64,000 nucleotides of DNA from M2408 sp040386975 (GCA_040386975.1 JAZKEO010000032.1:100458-164457), one strand, 5' to 3'; shown: positions 18,119 through 27,446, numbered from the stretch's first letter. The notes: a model not told the origin generated them from the sequence alone. Translations and numbers: made by a program.

Positions 18119-19255
18119 ATGAAACTCCATTTACTCTTACTTCTTGGTTTTACCTCTTTCGTTGTGAAAAAAAATGAAGTTTCGGATACTTTGTATTACG
18201 AAGAGTTTAATGTTTTGGAAAATGTTTCACCTCAACTTTTAACTTATCTACAAGAAATTAAAGCTAACAAAAATAGTGGAATCGATATTTTCCATTTGGG
18301 AGATTCGCACGTGCAAATTGGCGAATTTTCAAAAGGAATTTTAAACGTTTTTGCCCAAAAAGAGCTTTCAATTCAAAAGTCGTGGTATTTGCCCAACTTA
18401 ATTTTTGACGATTTATCCTTTACAAATAAAAGTTTAAAAGCGATTTCTGGGGATTACTCGGACGAAAAAATTACACATAAAACGAAATCCTTGAATGTGG
18501 GTTTAACAGGAAGAACTTTCCGGTTTGAAGATGAGAATACAACTTTGAAATTTAAGTTTCAGGAAAAGCTTGAAAAGATGGAATTTTTGCATTCAAAAAA
18601 TGAGCGTTTAACTTTTGAAATGGATAAAAATCTAACAATTAAATCAACTTTCTTAAATGAAAATCAAAAAATTACACAAATTGGTTTAAAAAATTTCAAA
18701 TCAAAACTTAAATTAAGTATTCCAAATCAAACGAAAGAACTTGTCGAATTTTATGCGATCCGTCATAATTTTGTAGAAAATCAACTTTCGTATTCCAATT
18801 TTGGTGTTTCTGGAGCTAAATTCTCAGATTTTATTTTTGCACCCAAATTTATGGAGCAATTGGAAGCTTTGAAACCAGAAATTATGATCTTTACTTTGGG
18901 TACAAACGATTCGTATTACTATGAATTAGATCATAAGCAATTTACTTCAGATTTGGAATCTTTTATTGATAAAATAAAGGAACTTTCTCCCAAAACGGAA
19001 TTGATTTTTATGTCAGCTCCAGATACCTATTTTAAAAATTCAAAACCAAAGCATCTGAGTTTCATTAATTCTGAAATTGAACGCATTTCTAAAGTAAAAA
19101 ACTGTGCTTTTTGGAACTGGAATAAAATCATGGGAGGAGAAAACTCCATTCATCTGTGGAACAAACAAAATTTCGCTGATAAAGATTTACTTCATTTAAC
19201 AAGTAAAGGTTATCTTTTACTTGGAAAATTGTTCGGAGAAGCGTTTTTGAAATAA
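18119..19255 (+). CDS. SGNH/GDSL-family hydrolase
   Basis: A 378-aa protein with a short N-terminal hydrophobic segment that may act as a signal. The SGNH blocks are present in order: GDSH in IFHLGDSHVQIG (nucleophile Ser, block I), the block II glycine in NFGVSGAKFSDF, GTND in IFTLGTNDSYYY (block III), and a block V DxxH in DKDLLHLTSKG. A ~100-residue beta-rich insertion separates blocks I and II, as in carbohydrate-active esterases and acetyl-handling members. The substrate is unknown; removal or transfer of acyl groups on surface polysaccharide or peptidoglycan is a family-level inference. Confidence 0.85.
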   Translation: MKLHLLLLLGFTSFVVKKNEVSDTLYYEEFNVLENVSPQLLTYLQEIKANKNSGIDIFHLGDSHVQIGEFSKGILNVFAQKELSIQKSWYLPNLIFDDLSFTNKSLKAISGDYSDEKITHKTKSLNVGLTGRTFRFEDENTTLKFKFQEKLEKMEFLHSKNERLTFEMDKNLTIKSTFLNENQKITQIGLKNFKSKLKLSIPNQTKELVEFYAIRHNFVENQLSYSNFGVSGAKFSDFIFAPKFMEQLEALKPEIMIFTLGTNDSYYYELDHKQFTSDLESFIDKIKELSPKTELIFMSAPDTYFKNSKPKHLSFINSEIERISKVKNCAFWNWNKIMGGENSIHLWNKQNFADKDLLHLTSKGYLLLGKLFGEAFLK

Positions 19256-19325
19256 AGTTATCTTCAAAAATCTGCGTCCTTTTCTGCGCTTATCCGCGGG
19301 AAATTTATCTGCTAGAAATCAAAGT

Positions 19326-20777
19326 TTAAAATTCCGCATTTTTTGGCGTTCTCGGGAAAGGAATCACATCGCGAATGTTTGACATTCCAGTAACAAACAT
19401 CACCATACGTTCAAACCCTAAACCAAATCCAGCGTGAGGAACAGTTCCAAATTTACGAGATTCCAAATACCACCACAAATCTTCTTCGTGAATCTTGAAG
19501 TCAGCTAATTTTTCTTTTAACACGTCCAAACGTTCTTCACGTTGTGAACCACCTACCATTTCACCAATTCCTGGAAACAAAATATCCATCGCAGCCACTG
19601 TTTGTTTTCCTGGCTCACAATTGTCGTTTTTACGCATGTAGAACGCTTTAAATGAAGCTGGGTAATCTGTTATGATTACAGGACGTTTGAATTCTTTCTC
19701 AACCAAATAACGCTCGTGTTCGGATTGTAAATCAGTTCCCCAATTCACATCATATTTGAATTTTTTCTTTTTATAATGACTTGAATTCATCAAAATATCA
19801 ATCGCTTCGGTATATGTGATGCGTTTGAAATCATTTTGCGTAACAAAAGTTAAACGTTCAATCAAAGTCATTTCAGCACGTTCGTTTGCAGGTTTTGAAG
19901 CTTGTTCAGCTGATTCTCTTTCAGATAAAAACTTCAAATCATCGGCAAAATTCTCCATGATATTATTGCAAATGTATTTCAACATTTCTTCAGCCAAATC
20001 CATGTTGTCGTTTAGGTCGTTGAAAGCAACTTCCGGCTCAACCATCCAAAATTCTGCTAAATGGCGAGAAGTATTCGAGTTTTCTGCTCTAAATGTTGGT
20101 CCGAAAGTATAAACTTGTCCCAAAGCCAAAGCAGCCAATTCTGCTTCCAATTGTCCAGAAACAGTCAAATTTACTTGTTTGCCGAAAAAATCTTCTGAAA
20201 AATCAACCGTTCCATCTTCATTTAAAGGTGGGTTTTGTGCATCTAATGTTGAAACACGAAACATTTCACCAGCTCCTTCAGCATCAGATCCCGTTACGAT
20301 TGGCGTATGTAAATAGTAAAAACCTTTGTCGTTAAAAAATTTGTGTATTGCAAAAGATACGCCGTGACGAATTCTGAAAACTGCTCCAAAAACATTTGTT
20401 CTGAAACGTAAATGTGCTTGTTCACGCAAAAATTCCAAACTGTGTTTTTTTGGTTGCATCACTGTTTTTTGGACATCATCCGGATTTGCTTCTCCAATGA
20501 TTTCAATATCCGTAACGTTTAATTCAATCGCTTGCCCAGCTCCTTGTGATTCAACGATAACGCCTGTTAAACCAACAGATGCACCCGTAGTAATTTTTTT
20601 TAAAATCGCTTCATCAAAATTCTCAAAATCAACAACTGCTTGGATATTATTTATTGTTGAACCATCATTTACTTGTATAAAACGATTGCTACGAAAAGCT
20701 CTAACCCAAGCTTTTACAACAACTTTATCCCCAACTTTTGATGATTTTAATACCTCTGCAATTTTTGTTCTTTTCAT
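19326..20777 (-). CDS. asnS: Asparagine--tRNA ligase
   Basis: A 483-aa class IIb aminoacyl-tRNA synthetase that charges tRNA-Asn. The N-terminal OB-fold anticodon-binding domain (VVVKAWVRAFRSNRFIQVNDGS, split here: VKAWVRAFRSN and FIQVNDGS, about 22-45) precedes the catalytic core. Motif 2 is FRAENSNTSRHLAEFW and motif 3 is GFGLGFERMVMFV near the C-terminus. Absence of the AspRS GAD insertion and the AsnRS-type ending PFPRTPKNAEF separate it from AspRS. Length fits bacterial AsnRS (about 465-485). A TAACTTTG element lies 26 bp upstream on the minus strand. Confidence 0.97.
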   Translation of the reverse strand: MKRTKIAEVLKSSKVGDKVVVKAWVRAFRSNRFIQVNDGSTINNIQAVVDFENFDEAILKKITTGASVGLTGVIVESQGAGQAIELNVTDIEIIGEANPDDVQKTVMQPKKHSLEFLREQAHLRFRTNVFGAVFRIRHGVSFAIHKFFNDKGFYYLHTPIVTGSDAEGAGEMFRVSTLDAQNPPLNEDGTVDFSEDFFGKQVNLTVSGQLEAELAALALGQVYTFGPTFRAENSNTSRHLAEFWMVEPEVAFNDLNDNMDLAEEMLKYICNNIMENFADDLKFLSERESAEQASKPANERAEMTLIERLTFVTQNDFKRITYTEAIDILMNSSHYKKKKFKYDVNWGTDLQSEHERYLVEKEFKRPVIITDYPASFKAFYMRKNDNCEPGKQTVAAMDILFPGIGEMVGGSQREERLDVLKEKLADFKIHEEDLWWYLESRKFGTVPHAGFGLGFERMVMFVTGMSNIRDVIPFPRTPKNAEF

Positions 20778-20802
20778 TTTTGCTTTTCTAAAAATTAAGA
20801 CA

Positions 20803-20810
20803 CAAAGTTA
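20803..20810 (-). promoter_or_regulatory. Bacteroidota -7 promoter element for asnS
   Basis: CAAAGTTA on the plus strand reads TAACTTTG on the minus strand (TAnnTTTG), 26 bp before the asnS start. Confidence 0.55.
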
Positions 20811-20905
20811 ATGAAATTTTTAAAGTTAAGAATTAAGAGTTAAGAATTGAAAATTTTGAATTGAATAGTCAGGAATAGGAATAAAAAATTGAAAGAATAA
20901 ATCCT

Positions 20906-21913
20906 TTAATTCACTGCCAACACATCTTGTGTTCCAGTTTTTCTAGAAATAGACAATTTTCCGATTTTAATGTAAAACCCACCTTGTTTTTTTGTCGTCG
21001 CTTTTGCAGTTCTAAAGTCCACCAATGTTTTGAATTTTTGACTCAAAGTATTTGTAACGATTGGAGCAGGATTTTTCATTTCTTCAAAAGCCAAATAAGT
21101 GGAATTTTCTTCATCCGTGTTTTCTAATACCTTGTTTTGTGAAACGGTATAAGATAAATTTAAAGAGAGAACTTCTGAATTTTCTGTTTTAAAATCTACT
21201 GGAGAAACTTTTTTTAATTCCATTTTATTGATTTCAGCTAATTCTATTTTTTGTGGCTGTAAATCGTTTGTTTTTTGTACAAAAATTTGTTCTTCTTTTG
21301 ATAAAATAACTTTTTGTGAGGAAACTGAGCTGACTCCACTGAGCTTGTCGAAGTGTGTCGAAGTTTCATGGTCTTTAGGAAGTATTCTAGAACCCATTTT
21401 TACAGAGTCAAATTTCTCTGTTTGATTTGGAATTGCTAAAAAGATGATAGCTAAAACTGCTGCAACAGAAACAAGTTTGATGTACATTGGAACAATGATT
21501 CCTCGTCTTAACTTGCTTTTTTCTGAATAAACGATATTTGTATCTGCTTTAAGTTTTGTTTGATGATAAAAAGCCAATTCAGAAGCATAGTTTTCATCTT
21601 TTGAAATAAAATCCTTTAATTCGATTTGTTTGGTTGCTGAAAGGATATTTTCAACCGAAGCAATCATAAAATTTTCATGATTTTCGGCTGTTATACTTGC
21701 TGTTTTATCAAAAACTTTTAATTCTGAAATGAATTTTGAATCCAAGTTTTGATTTTCTTCTAAAACAAATGAGGTTAATTCTTCCTCAGCTTTTAAGTGC
21801 GGATTTTCTTCCAAAAACAACAAAAATGCGCGTGTTTCTTCCTCGCTCAAATTTCCTTCAAGGTAATCCAAGTAAAAAACTTCGTAATTTTCTATGTTAA
21901 TTAGTAAACTCAT
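20906..21913 (-). CDS. Anti-sigma-factor-like membrane protein
   Basis: A 335-aa protein. The acidic N-terminal ~140 residues resemble the zf-HC2-free anti-sigma region of Bacteroidota (YLDYLEGNLSEEETRAFLLFLEENP). One membrane helix (about 147-163, MYIKLVSVAAVLAIIFLAIP) is followed by a low-complexity periplasmic tail. It overlaps the upstream ECF sigma gene by 4 bp, the usual sigma/anti-sigma arrangement. No zinc-binding H-x3-C-x2-C is present. The segment encoding THFDKLSG carries the palindrome-like word CTTCGACAAGCTCAG (21340-21354). The anti-sigma role is inferred from position and topology. Confidence 0.72.
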   Translation of the reverse strand: MSLLINIENYEVFYLDYLEGNLSEEETRAFLLFLEENPHLKAEEELTSFVLEENQNLDSKFISELKVFDKTASITAENHENFMIASVENILSATKQIELKDFISKDENYASELAFYHQTKLKADTNIVYSEKSKLRRGIIVPMYIKLVSVAAVLAIIFLAIPNQTEKFDSVKMGSRILPKDHETSTHFDKLSGVSSVSSQKVILSKEEQIFVQKTNDLQPQKIELAEINKMELKKVSPVDFKTENSEVLSLNLSYTVSQNKVLENTDEENSTYLAFEEMKNPAPIVTNTLSQKFKTLVDFRTAKATTKKQGGFYIKIGKLSISRKTGTQDVLAVN

Positions 21914-22410
21914 GCAACTAAACTGTGGTTTTTTAAATGTGTTTTTAAACTTTGTCTTGCTCTAAAAATATAAACTTTTACTTGTGATTCACTTAAAGCA
22001 GTAATTTCTGCTATTTCTTCGTAGGAATAACCTTCATAATCTCGAAGTAAAATCACCGATTTTTGAATTTCTGGTAAACGATCTAAAGCGGTATCTAAAA
22101 TTTCTTTTAATTCTTGTTGATAATAATTTGAGTCAGCACTAAAATCGGAGGTTAAATTTTTATCCACCAATTCAAAATCACCACTTCTTTTTTCTTTGTT
22201 TACATAATCAATAATCGCGTGATAAGCCGTAGTAAATAAATACGATTTCACTTTTTCCACATCAACTTCCTCATGTTTTATCCAAACTTTCATGAAAGTT
22301 TCTTGCACAACATCTTTAGAAGCCATCTCATTTTTAAGATGCTTCAATGCAAAGCGATAAATGTTATCGGCATACGTATCAACTGCTATATTGTACTCTT
22401 TCGCGTTCAA
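21910..22410 (-). CDS. ECF-type RNA polymerase sigma factor
   Basis: A 166-aa sigma-70 family protein with region 2 (YRFALKHLKNEMASKDVVQE, helical core and DVVQETFMKVW) and region 4 (LPEIQKSVILLRDYEGYSYEEI, then a helix-turn-helix SESQVKVYIFRARQSLK), joined by a short linker without region 3. The start codon is TTG (22408-22410); the N-terminus MNAKEYNIAVDTYADNIYRF is the usual ECF start, so TTG is accepted. It is first in a two-gene operon with the anti-sigma-like gene. Its regulon is unknown; the adjacent T9SS cargo genes are candidates. Confidence 0.92.
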   Translation of the reverse strand: MNAKEYNIAVDTYADNIYRFALKHLKNEMASKDVVQETFMKVWIKHEEVDVEKVKSYLFTTAYHAIIDYVNKEKRSGDFELVDKNLTSDFSADSNYYQQELKEILDTALDRLPEIQKSVILLRDYEGYSYEEIAEITALSESQVKVYIFRARQSLKTHLKNHSLVA

Positions 22411-22521
22411 GATTATAGTTAAAAACTTTTTAGTTTCTTATTAGACCGACAAGTTACAAAAAAGTTACAGCAATTTGAAAATAAACTTAAAATCTTGTGA
22501 TTTTGATAAATAGCTTCGTTC

Positions 22522-22566
22522 CCTTCACTAACGTTCGGTCATCAAAAGCTTCGCTTTTTCTTCTTT
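22522..22566 (+). repeat. Dispersed intergenic repeat module
   Basis: It contains CACTAACGTTCGGTCATC, AAAAGCT and GCTTTTTCTTCTTTT, matching in order the minus strand of 4807-4853. The core CACTAACGTT recurs at 48434-48453. A flanking TTTTGAT (22501-22507) pairs with ATCAAAA (22541-22547). It lies between the sigma gene and the 3' end of the PorP/SprF gene. Confidence 0.6.
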
Positions 22567-22591
22567 TGCGGAAAAAAGAAAAGAATAAAAT

Positions 22592-23614
22592 TTACTTTCG
22601 CTTAAAAAGTGCTCGATTCAAATTAGCATAAGAAAGTGAGAACTCTATCGAACCACTTTGAACTTTTCTCAATTGCGAAATTGTTACATCATAAGAAACG
22701 CCGAATTTTACATTTCTAAAATCTATAAACACGCGAGGAATGATTGCGTCTTTCCAACGTGTATAAAGTCCAAAACCAAAATACGCGTCTTGGTAAAAAC
22801 CGGTAATTTTTGTTCCGCTTTGTAACCTGTTTTTGAATGTTGCGCCAAAAATTGTTTCGTGATGAGGTCCTTGGAAAAATTGAACGAGGCTTAAATCATA
22901 AGCCCAATCTGAATTTGCAAAATCACTTGTATATGAAGTATGAAAAACAAATTTTCTGTACAATTTACTTGTTACAATAGGTATATATTCCAAACGTGTA
23001 TTATTAGCGTGATAAATTGATGCTCCAAGTCTGAATATTTTTTCTTCTGTTCGCCTGAAATTTGTTGAACCACCATCATATTGATACATAATTCCAGCTG
23101 AGGCATCAAAATGTCTGAAATTGGTCAATGTTCCTGGCTCGCCACTTGAAATTAAAGGATCAAAAGTTGTTCCATTCCACTGATTTTCAAAATTTACACG
23201 CGTTAAGTCGCTTTTACGAGAAACAAATCCACTTTGAATTCCAGCTGAAAGTTGATGTCCGCTTGAATTGATTGGTAAAATTCCGCTAATGGAAACAGAA
23301 CCAGACTGTAAGCCAAATTGTGAATCACCGCCAATATCGTTGTACAAAAACATGCCAATTCCCAAATGAGCATTTTTAACATGATCTTCCTTCAAAAGGT
23401 TAATATCAGCAGCTAGAGAACTTGTCATAAATTGCGTATTCGCTCCCAACCATTGATTTCTATGGTTTATTTGAAAACGAGCTGAGCCATTAAAAATTCC
23501 TGTTGAAGCTGGATTTATAAGCAAAGGAGTTTCCGAAATTTGTGAAAAATGAAAATCTTGAGCGAAAGTGGAAACAGAAATTCCCATTAAAATGAAAAGT
23601 AGGTATTTTATCAT
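22592..23614 (-). CDS. PorP/SprF family T9SS membrane protein
   Basis: A 340-aa outer-membrane beta-barrel with signal peptide MIKYLLFILMGISVSTFAQ and the family hallmarks: FHFSQISETPLLINPASTGIF near the mature N-terminus, HRNQW, and a C-terminal strand ISQLRKVQSGSIEFSLSY. PorP/SprF proteins anchor or help surface display of specific T9SS cargo with type B CTDs. Its start overlaps by 4 bp (ATGA) the stop of the CotH-domain cargo gene, so the pair is translationally coupled and the cargo is its likely partner. Confidence 0.92.
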   Translation of the reverse strand: MIKYLLFILMGISVSTFAQDFHFSQISETPLLINPASTGIFNGSARFQINHRNQWLGANTQFMTSSLAADINLLKEDHVKNAHLGIGMFLYNDIGGDSQFGLQSGSVSISGILPINSSGHQLSAGIQSGFVSRKSDLTRVNFENQWNGTTFDPLISSGEPGTLTNFRHFDASAGIMYQYDGGSTNFRRTEEKIFRLGASIYHANNTRLEYIPIVTSKLYRKFVFHTSYTSDFANSDWAYDLSLVQFFQGPHHETIFGATFKNRLQSGTKITGFYQDAYFGFGLYTRWKDAIIPRVFIDFRNVKFGVSYDVTISQLRKVQSGSIEFSLSYANLNRALFKRK

Positions 23615-26600
23615 TTTTTGCGAATTAAAGTAATATTTCCTCCTTTTTCTTCCTGTCTATCGTCTGTAAATGTGATTTCAAGCATGTAAGCATAAACTCC
23701 TTCGTTTAATTTTTTCCCATTAAATGTTCCGTCCCATGTTGCATTTGCATCGCTTGTTGAGAACATTTTATTTCCCCAACGATCAAAAATTTTAAGATTA
23801 AATGATAAAACATCTGCTCCAACAATTGGACGAATAAAATCATTCACAAAATCACCATCAGGAGAAAAAGCTGAAGGAATGTTTACTCCGCTTACACCAC
23901 TTACTTTTGGTAGACAATCAATGGAATTTGAATTTGGACTACATTCATCCAAAGGATTTGAACCATTTGAAATTTCAACTCCATCAGCAATCAAATCGCC
24001 ATCTGTATCTGAATTATTTCCATCCGTTCCAGCATTTGTTTCCGTTTGATTATCCAAACCATCCCCATCAGGGTCACAGCTTGGGAAAGTTTGAAGTGGA
24101 TTACAAATGTTAAGCGGATTTGTTCCATTTGTGAACTCAACACCATCTGATAAACCGTCTCCATCCGTATCAGGATTTAAAGGATCGGTTTGGGTAATGA
24201 TTTCAGATGAATTTAGTAAACCATCGTTGTCCGAATCACATAAATTACTGTTTAAATTAGGACTACAAGCATCTAAGGGGTTTGATCCGTTATTTATTTC
24301 TTGTCCATCAGAAATTCCGTCTAAATCAGAATCAGGGTTTCCAGGATTTGTACCAGAACTTTGTTCTTGAACATTTGTTAAGCCATCATTATCTGGATCA
24401 CAACTTGGGAAACTTAAATTTGGGTCACAAATATCTAAAGGATTTGAACTATTTGCGACTTCAAGACTATCGTTTAATCCATCGTCGTCAGAATCTATAT
24501 CTTGAAAATTTGTTCCAATTGTTCCTTCGAAAACATCCGTTAAACCGTCTCCATCAGTGTCAGGATTTACATCAAGTGCAAAAACTGCTGTAAGAACAAC
24601 ATTTCCTGTCATCATCAAAGCGTTAGTATCTTCTGAAATTCCTTGTGTCAAAGAACCTGATGTGTATTCCCAATGATCAAAAAGGTAATCTCCAATAGGA
24701 CTTGCGATTAAAATGTTTTCAATTCCGCCAAAATAATTTGCCGACCAAGGATAAGTTGGTACAGATAAGGAATTCACTTGAACTGTTCCTGAATTTGCTG
24801 GAGAAACATTTATTTGAAAAGAATAAGGTCCAGTTAAGGGATAACAATCAACCATTCCAGTATTTAATTGTACACATCTTGCATTAATGAAATTTCTTAG
24901 TTCTTGAACTTGAGCTTGCCAACCAGCATAGCTGCCACCCCATTTTGCAATTTGACCATTCATTTCTGGTTCAATTTGAGCAATCATACTGTCCAATAAG
25001 AAATTCATGTAATCACATGATAAATAAGTATTTAACAAATCAGCATAACGATTGATGTAATATTGTTCCACAACAGGGTTTTCGTTGATTAATTTTTGAA
25101 GAATTTCAGGATGCCCTTGAGATTGATCTATAACTAAATTTTCCACAGCACATGGCATAGCATTTGGACTTTCATCAGGAATACCCGTATAATTGATGTA
25201 ATGTCCAAAAGTAGCATCCATATCCCATAAAGCGTAACGCCATTTTTTGTGATTTCCACTTGGGTTATTTCCTTTCCACCAAGCTGTATTCCAGTTTAAC
25301 CAGTCCATACAAACTACATAGGAATTTAAAACAAAGTAATCTACTAGTGAATTCCAATTGTATTTACTGTCAACATAATCAAAATTTGCTTGTACACCCA
25401 TGTTATTTGTTTGGATATAATTCAATAAAGCATCCCAATCAGGTTGAGCATTAGGTGCACCATATTCTTCCCAAGTTCCTCCCCACGTTTTTAAGAAATA
25501 CAAATCATCGCTTCCTTGGTCGAAATAATGTTCTGTGAAATCTGAATCATCAACTTTTTCGCGAATGTCGTAAACTCCCCAATATTGGCCATTAAGGTAC
25601 AAAACGCAAGGTTTCCAAGTACGTTCATCCATTTTTAGATGTGCTTTTTGCGATAAAGTATGAACAAAAGCGTCTCGTATGTGAGCGCCATCTTCTGCTG
25701 GATAATTATCATTTGCGGCGGCTTTGATAATTAATTTTTGAAATTCATCTCTGTCTTTTTCAGGAAAAATTTGATGTTCGATATCATCATTATAACCATA
25801 TTGATCTCGCATGATGTAATCGAAACCACGTTGATCGTATGCCCAAGAGTCATTTCCATGTTTGTTAAATTCTCCTTCTCCTTTTGAAATAAATGAACCA
25901 TCTGATTCAAAATATTCGAAAAATCCCTGAGGTTCAATTCCATTGTCTCCAAATTCAAGTAATTGAGAAACTTCGTTTGAAGCGATTGAAATTACAGGAA
26001 CTGTATGGTCAACATCAATAAAATAGGTTCCAGATTGTGTAAAACTTGGTTCATTAGTACTAAATGCAATAGCACGAAGTACTGATGTTGTAGCAATATT
26101 AATTGGGCCTACATAAATAGTTGAAGCTGCAGTTGGCGTTGCTCCAGTTGTTGTATAACGTATTGTTGCCGTTGGGTCAGAACAAGTAATTGTAACGAAT
26201 TGATTACCTGTGTAAAACCCTGATATTAAAGAAAATGCGGGTGTAGGAGTATAAAAATTAATACCTCCAGCATTTGGAGCATTTGGTGTTGGATTTAAAA
26301 ACAATTTCCATGTTGAGGCACCATCGCTTTGTCTTCCAACAGAATGATCTTGTTTTGTAAAATGAACAATTTTTAGAGAATCCACATTCACACCAGCATT
26401 ATTAGCTAAAATAATCCATTCTTTTTCTGTTTGAGTTAATTTAAAATTTGGGTGTAATTCTCCGCCTGAAACTGTATTTTTCCCTGAACAATGAACCATT
26501 AAGTAACCATTTGCGGGAATTGTTCCCGATGGAATTTGCCATTTGGTCATGTTAGATGATTTGTCCGACAAATGGAAGCCAGTTAAATTCACTGGAGCAG

Positions 26601-26757
26601 CACTGGTATTATAAAGTTCAACCCAATCATCTCTATCTCCAAAAGCGTTTATGGGACCAGAAATATTTGAACAGGAATATTCGTTAATAACAACTTGTGC
26701 TTTGAATGAAAAATGTAATATAAATATAAAGAAAATAAAAAGTAATTTTTTTAGCAT
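23611..26757 (-). CDS. T9SS-secreted CotH-kinase-domain protein with lamin-tail and TSP3 repeats
   Basis: A 1048-aa multidomain surface protein. Signal peptide about 1-20; lamin-tail domain about 20-155 (VINEYSCSN, DDWVELYNTS, GFHLSD); chitobiase-like beta domain about 172-246; CotH domain about 253-630 with GQYWGVYDIREK (390-401) and WDMDATFG (511-518), the acidic metal-binding motif of CotH kinases; an InlB-B/Flg_new-like repeat about 645-728; five or six TSP3-like calcium repeats (DTDGDGLTD, DSDDDGLND, DPDNDGLTN) about 733-935; and a gliding-motility type B CTD about 955-1048 (IPSAFSPDGD, FDRWGNKMF). Coupled to the PorP/SprF gene. CotH in spores phosphorylates protein; activity here is inferred. 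Confidence 0.9.
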   Translation of the reverse strand: MLKKLLFIFFIFILHFSFKAQVVINEYSCSNISGPINAFGDRDDWVELYNTSAAPVNLTGFHLSDKSSNMTKWQIPSGTIPANGYLMVHCSGKNTVSGGELHPNFKLTQTEKEWIILANNAGVNVDSLKIVHFTKQDHSVGRQSDGASTWKLFLNPTPNAPNAGGINFYTPTPAFSLISGFYTGNQFVTITCSDPTATIRYTTTGATPTAASTIYVGPINIATTSVLRAIAFSTNEPSFTQSGTYFIDVDHTVPVISIASNEVSQLLEFGDNGIEPQGFFEYFESDGSFISKGEGEFNKHGNDSWAYDQRGFDYIMRDQYGYNDDIEHQIFPEKDRDEFQKLIIKAAANDNYPAEDGAHIRDAFVHTLSQKAHLKMDERTWKPCVLYLNGQYWGVYDIREKVDDSDFTEHYFDQGSDDLYFLKTWGGTWEEYGAPNAQPDWDALLNYIQTNNMGVQANFDYVDSKYNWNSLVDYFVLNSYVVCMDWLNWNTAWWKGNNPSGNHKKWRYALWDMDATFGHYINYTGIPDESPNAMPCAVENLVIDQSQGHPEILQKLINENPVVEQYYINRYADLLNTYLSCDYMNFLLDSMIAQIEPEMNGQIAKWGGSYAGWQAQVQELRNFINARCVQLNTGMVDCYPLTGPYSFQINVSPANSGTVQVNSLSVPTYPWSANYFGGIENILIASPIGDYLFDHWEYTSGSLTQGISEDTNALMMTGNVVLTAVFALDVNPDTDGDGLTDVFEGTIGTNFQDIDSDDDGLNDSLEVANSSNPLDICDPNLSFPSCDPDNDGLTNVQEQSSGTNPGNPDSDLDGISDGQEINNGSNPLDACSPNLNSNLCDSDNDGLLNSSEIITQTDPLNPDTDGDGLSDGVEFTNGTNPLNICNPLQTFPSCDPDGDGLDNQTETNAGTDGNNSDTDGDLIADGVEISNGSNPLDECSPNSNSIDCLPKVSGVSGVNIPSAFSPDGDFVNDFIRPIVGADVLSFNLKIFDRWGNKMFSTSDANATWDGTFNGKKLNEGVYAYMLEITFTDDRQEEKGGNITLIRKK

Positions 26758-26838
26758 GAAATCATAGTTTGATTTGTATAACGTTTACTTTTTTAAAAAG
26801 TTGGTTCTAGAATAGATTATTGTTGGATTCCTATAAAA

Positions 26839-26910
26839 TGCCACGAAGACAGAAAGGGACCAAGTTAGACTAAATTTTGTGCTATTTTGTGTTTTAGGGA
26901 CTTTGTGGCA
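26839..26910. repeat. Intergenic inverted repeat
   Basis: TGCCACGAAG (26839-26848) and CTTTGTGGCA (26901-26910) pair with one mismatch across ~52 bp in the gap between the CotH-type gene start and the end of the dioxygenase gene. It resembles the larger CCACGG inverted repeat at 48488-48594. Confidence 0.45.
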
Positions 26911-26921
26911 AAAAATCTTAC

Positions 26922-27446
26922 TTATACAAAGCGTTCATCCACTTCCATTACATTTCCGCAAGATTTACAGGTTCTCATTTCTTCTGAAGAATAAAATTCT
27001 TTGAAGCGAGATTTGAAATCAGTTTCAATATTTTCTAATGGAAATTTGAATGCTTGAAGTGGAAAGTTACATTTTTCGCAATACCAGTTTAAACCATCAA
27101 TCAAACCTGTTCCTTTACGTACTTTTTCAATTACCAAACCAACAGTATTTGCTCCACGAACAGGGTTGTGAGGAATATTTGCTGGAAGTAAAAAGATTTC
27201 TCCTTCTTTGATTTGAATTTCTTGCGATTTTCCATCAATTTGAACTTTTACAGTTATATCACCTTCAAGTTGGTAGAATAACTCTTCACTTTCGTTATAA
27301 TGGTAATCTTTACGAGCGTTTGGTCCGCCAACAACCATTACAATAAAATCTCCAGCTTCCTTGTAAAGACATTTATTGTTGATAGGTGGTTTTAAGTCCG
27401 CTCTATTTTCTTCAATCCATTGATGTAAATTAAATGGTAATAACAT
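26922..27446 (-). CDS. nbaC: 3-hydroxyanthranilate 3,4-dioxygenase
   Basis: A 174-aa cupin enzyme that opens 3-hydroxyanthranilate to 2-amino-3-carboxymuconate semialdehyde, the step leading to quinolinate and NAD in the kynurenine pathway. Iron ligands H49, E55 and H93 and substrate residues R45, R97 and E107 fit the bacterial enzyme with a constant offset of -2 from the Cupriavidus numbering. A rubredoxin-like second metal site is complete (C123-x2-C126 and C160-x2-C163). It is cytoplasmic. It starts 24 bp after the stop of the 1023-aa adhesin gene, with no clear promoter between. No other kynurenine genes are nearby. Confidence 0.95.
   Translation of the reverse strand: MLLPFNLHQWIEENRADLKPPINNKCLYKEAGDFIVMVVGGPNARKDYHYNESEELFYQLEGDITVKVQIDGKSQEIQIKEGEIFLLPANIPHNPVRGANTVGLVIEKVRKGTGLIDGLNWYCEKCNFPLQAFKFPLENIETDFKSRFKEFYSSEEMRTCKSCGNVMEVDERFV

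Noticed and set aside
23907..24593. Several plus-strand frames opposite the TSP3 repeats
   Set aside because: They are explained by the periodic codon pattern of the calcium repeats on the minus strand.
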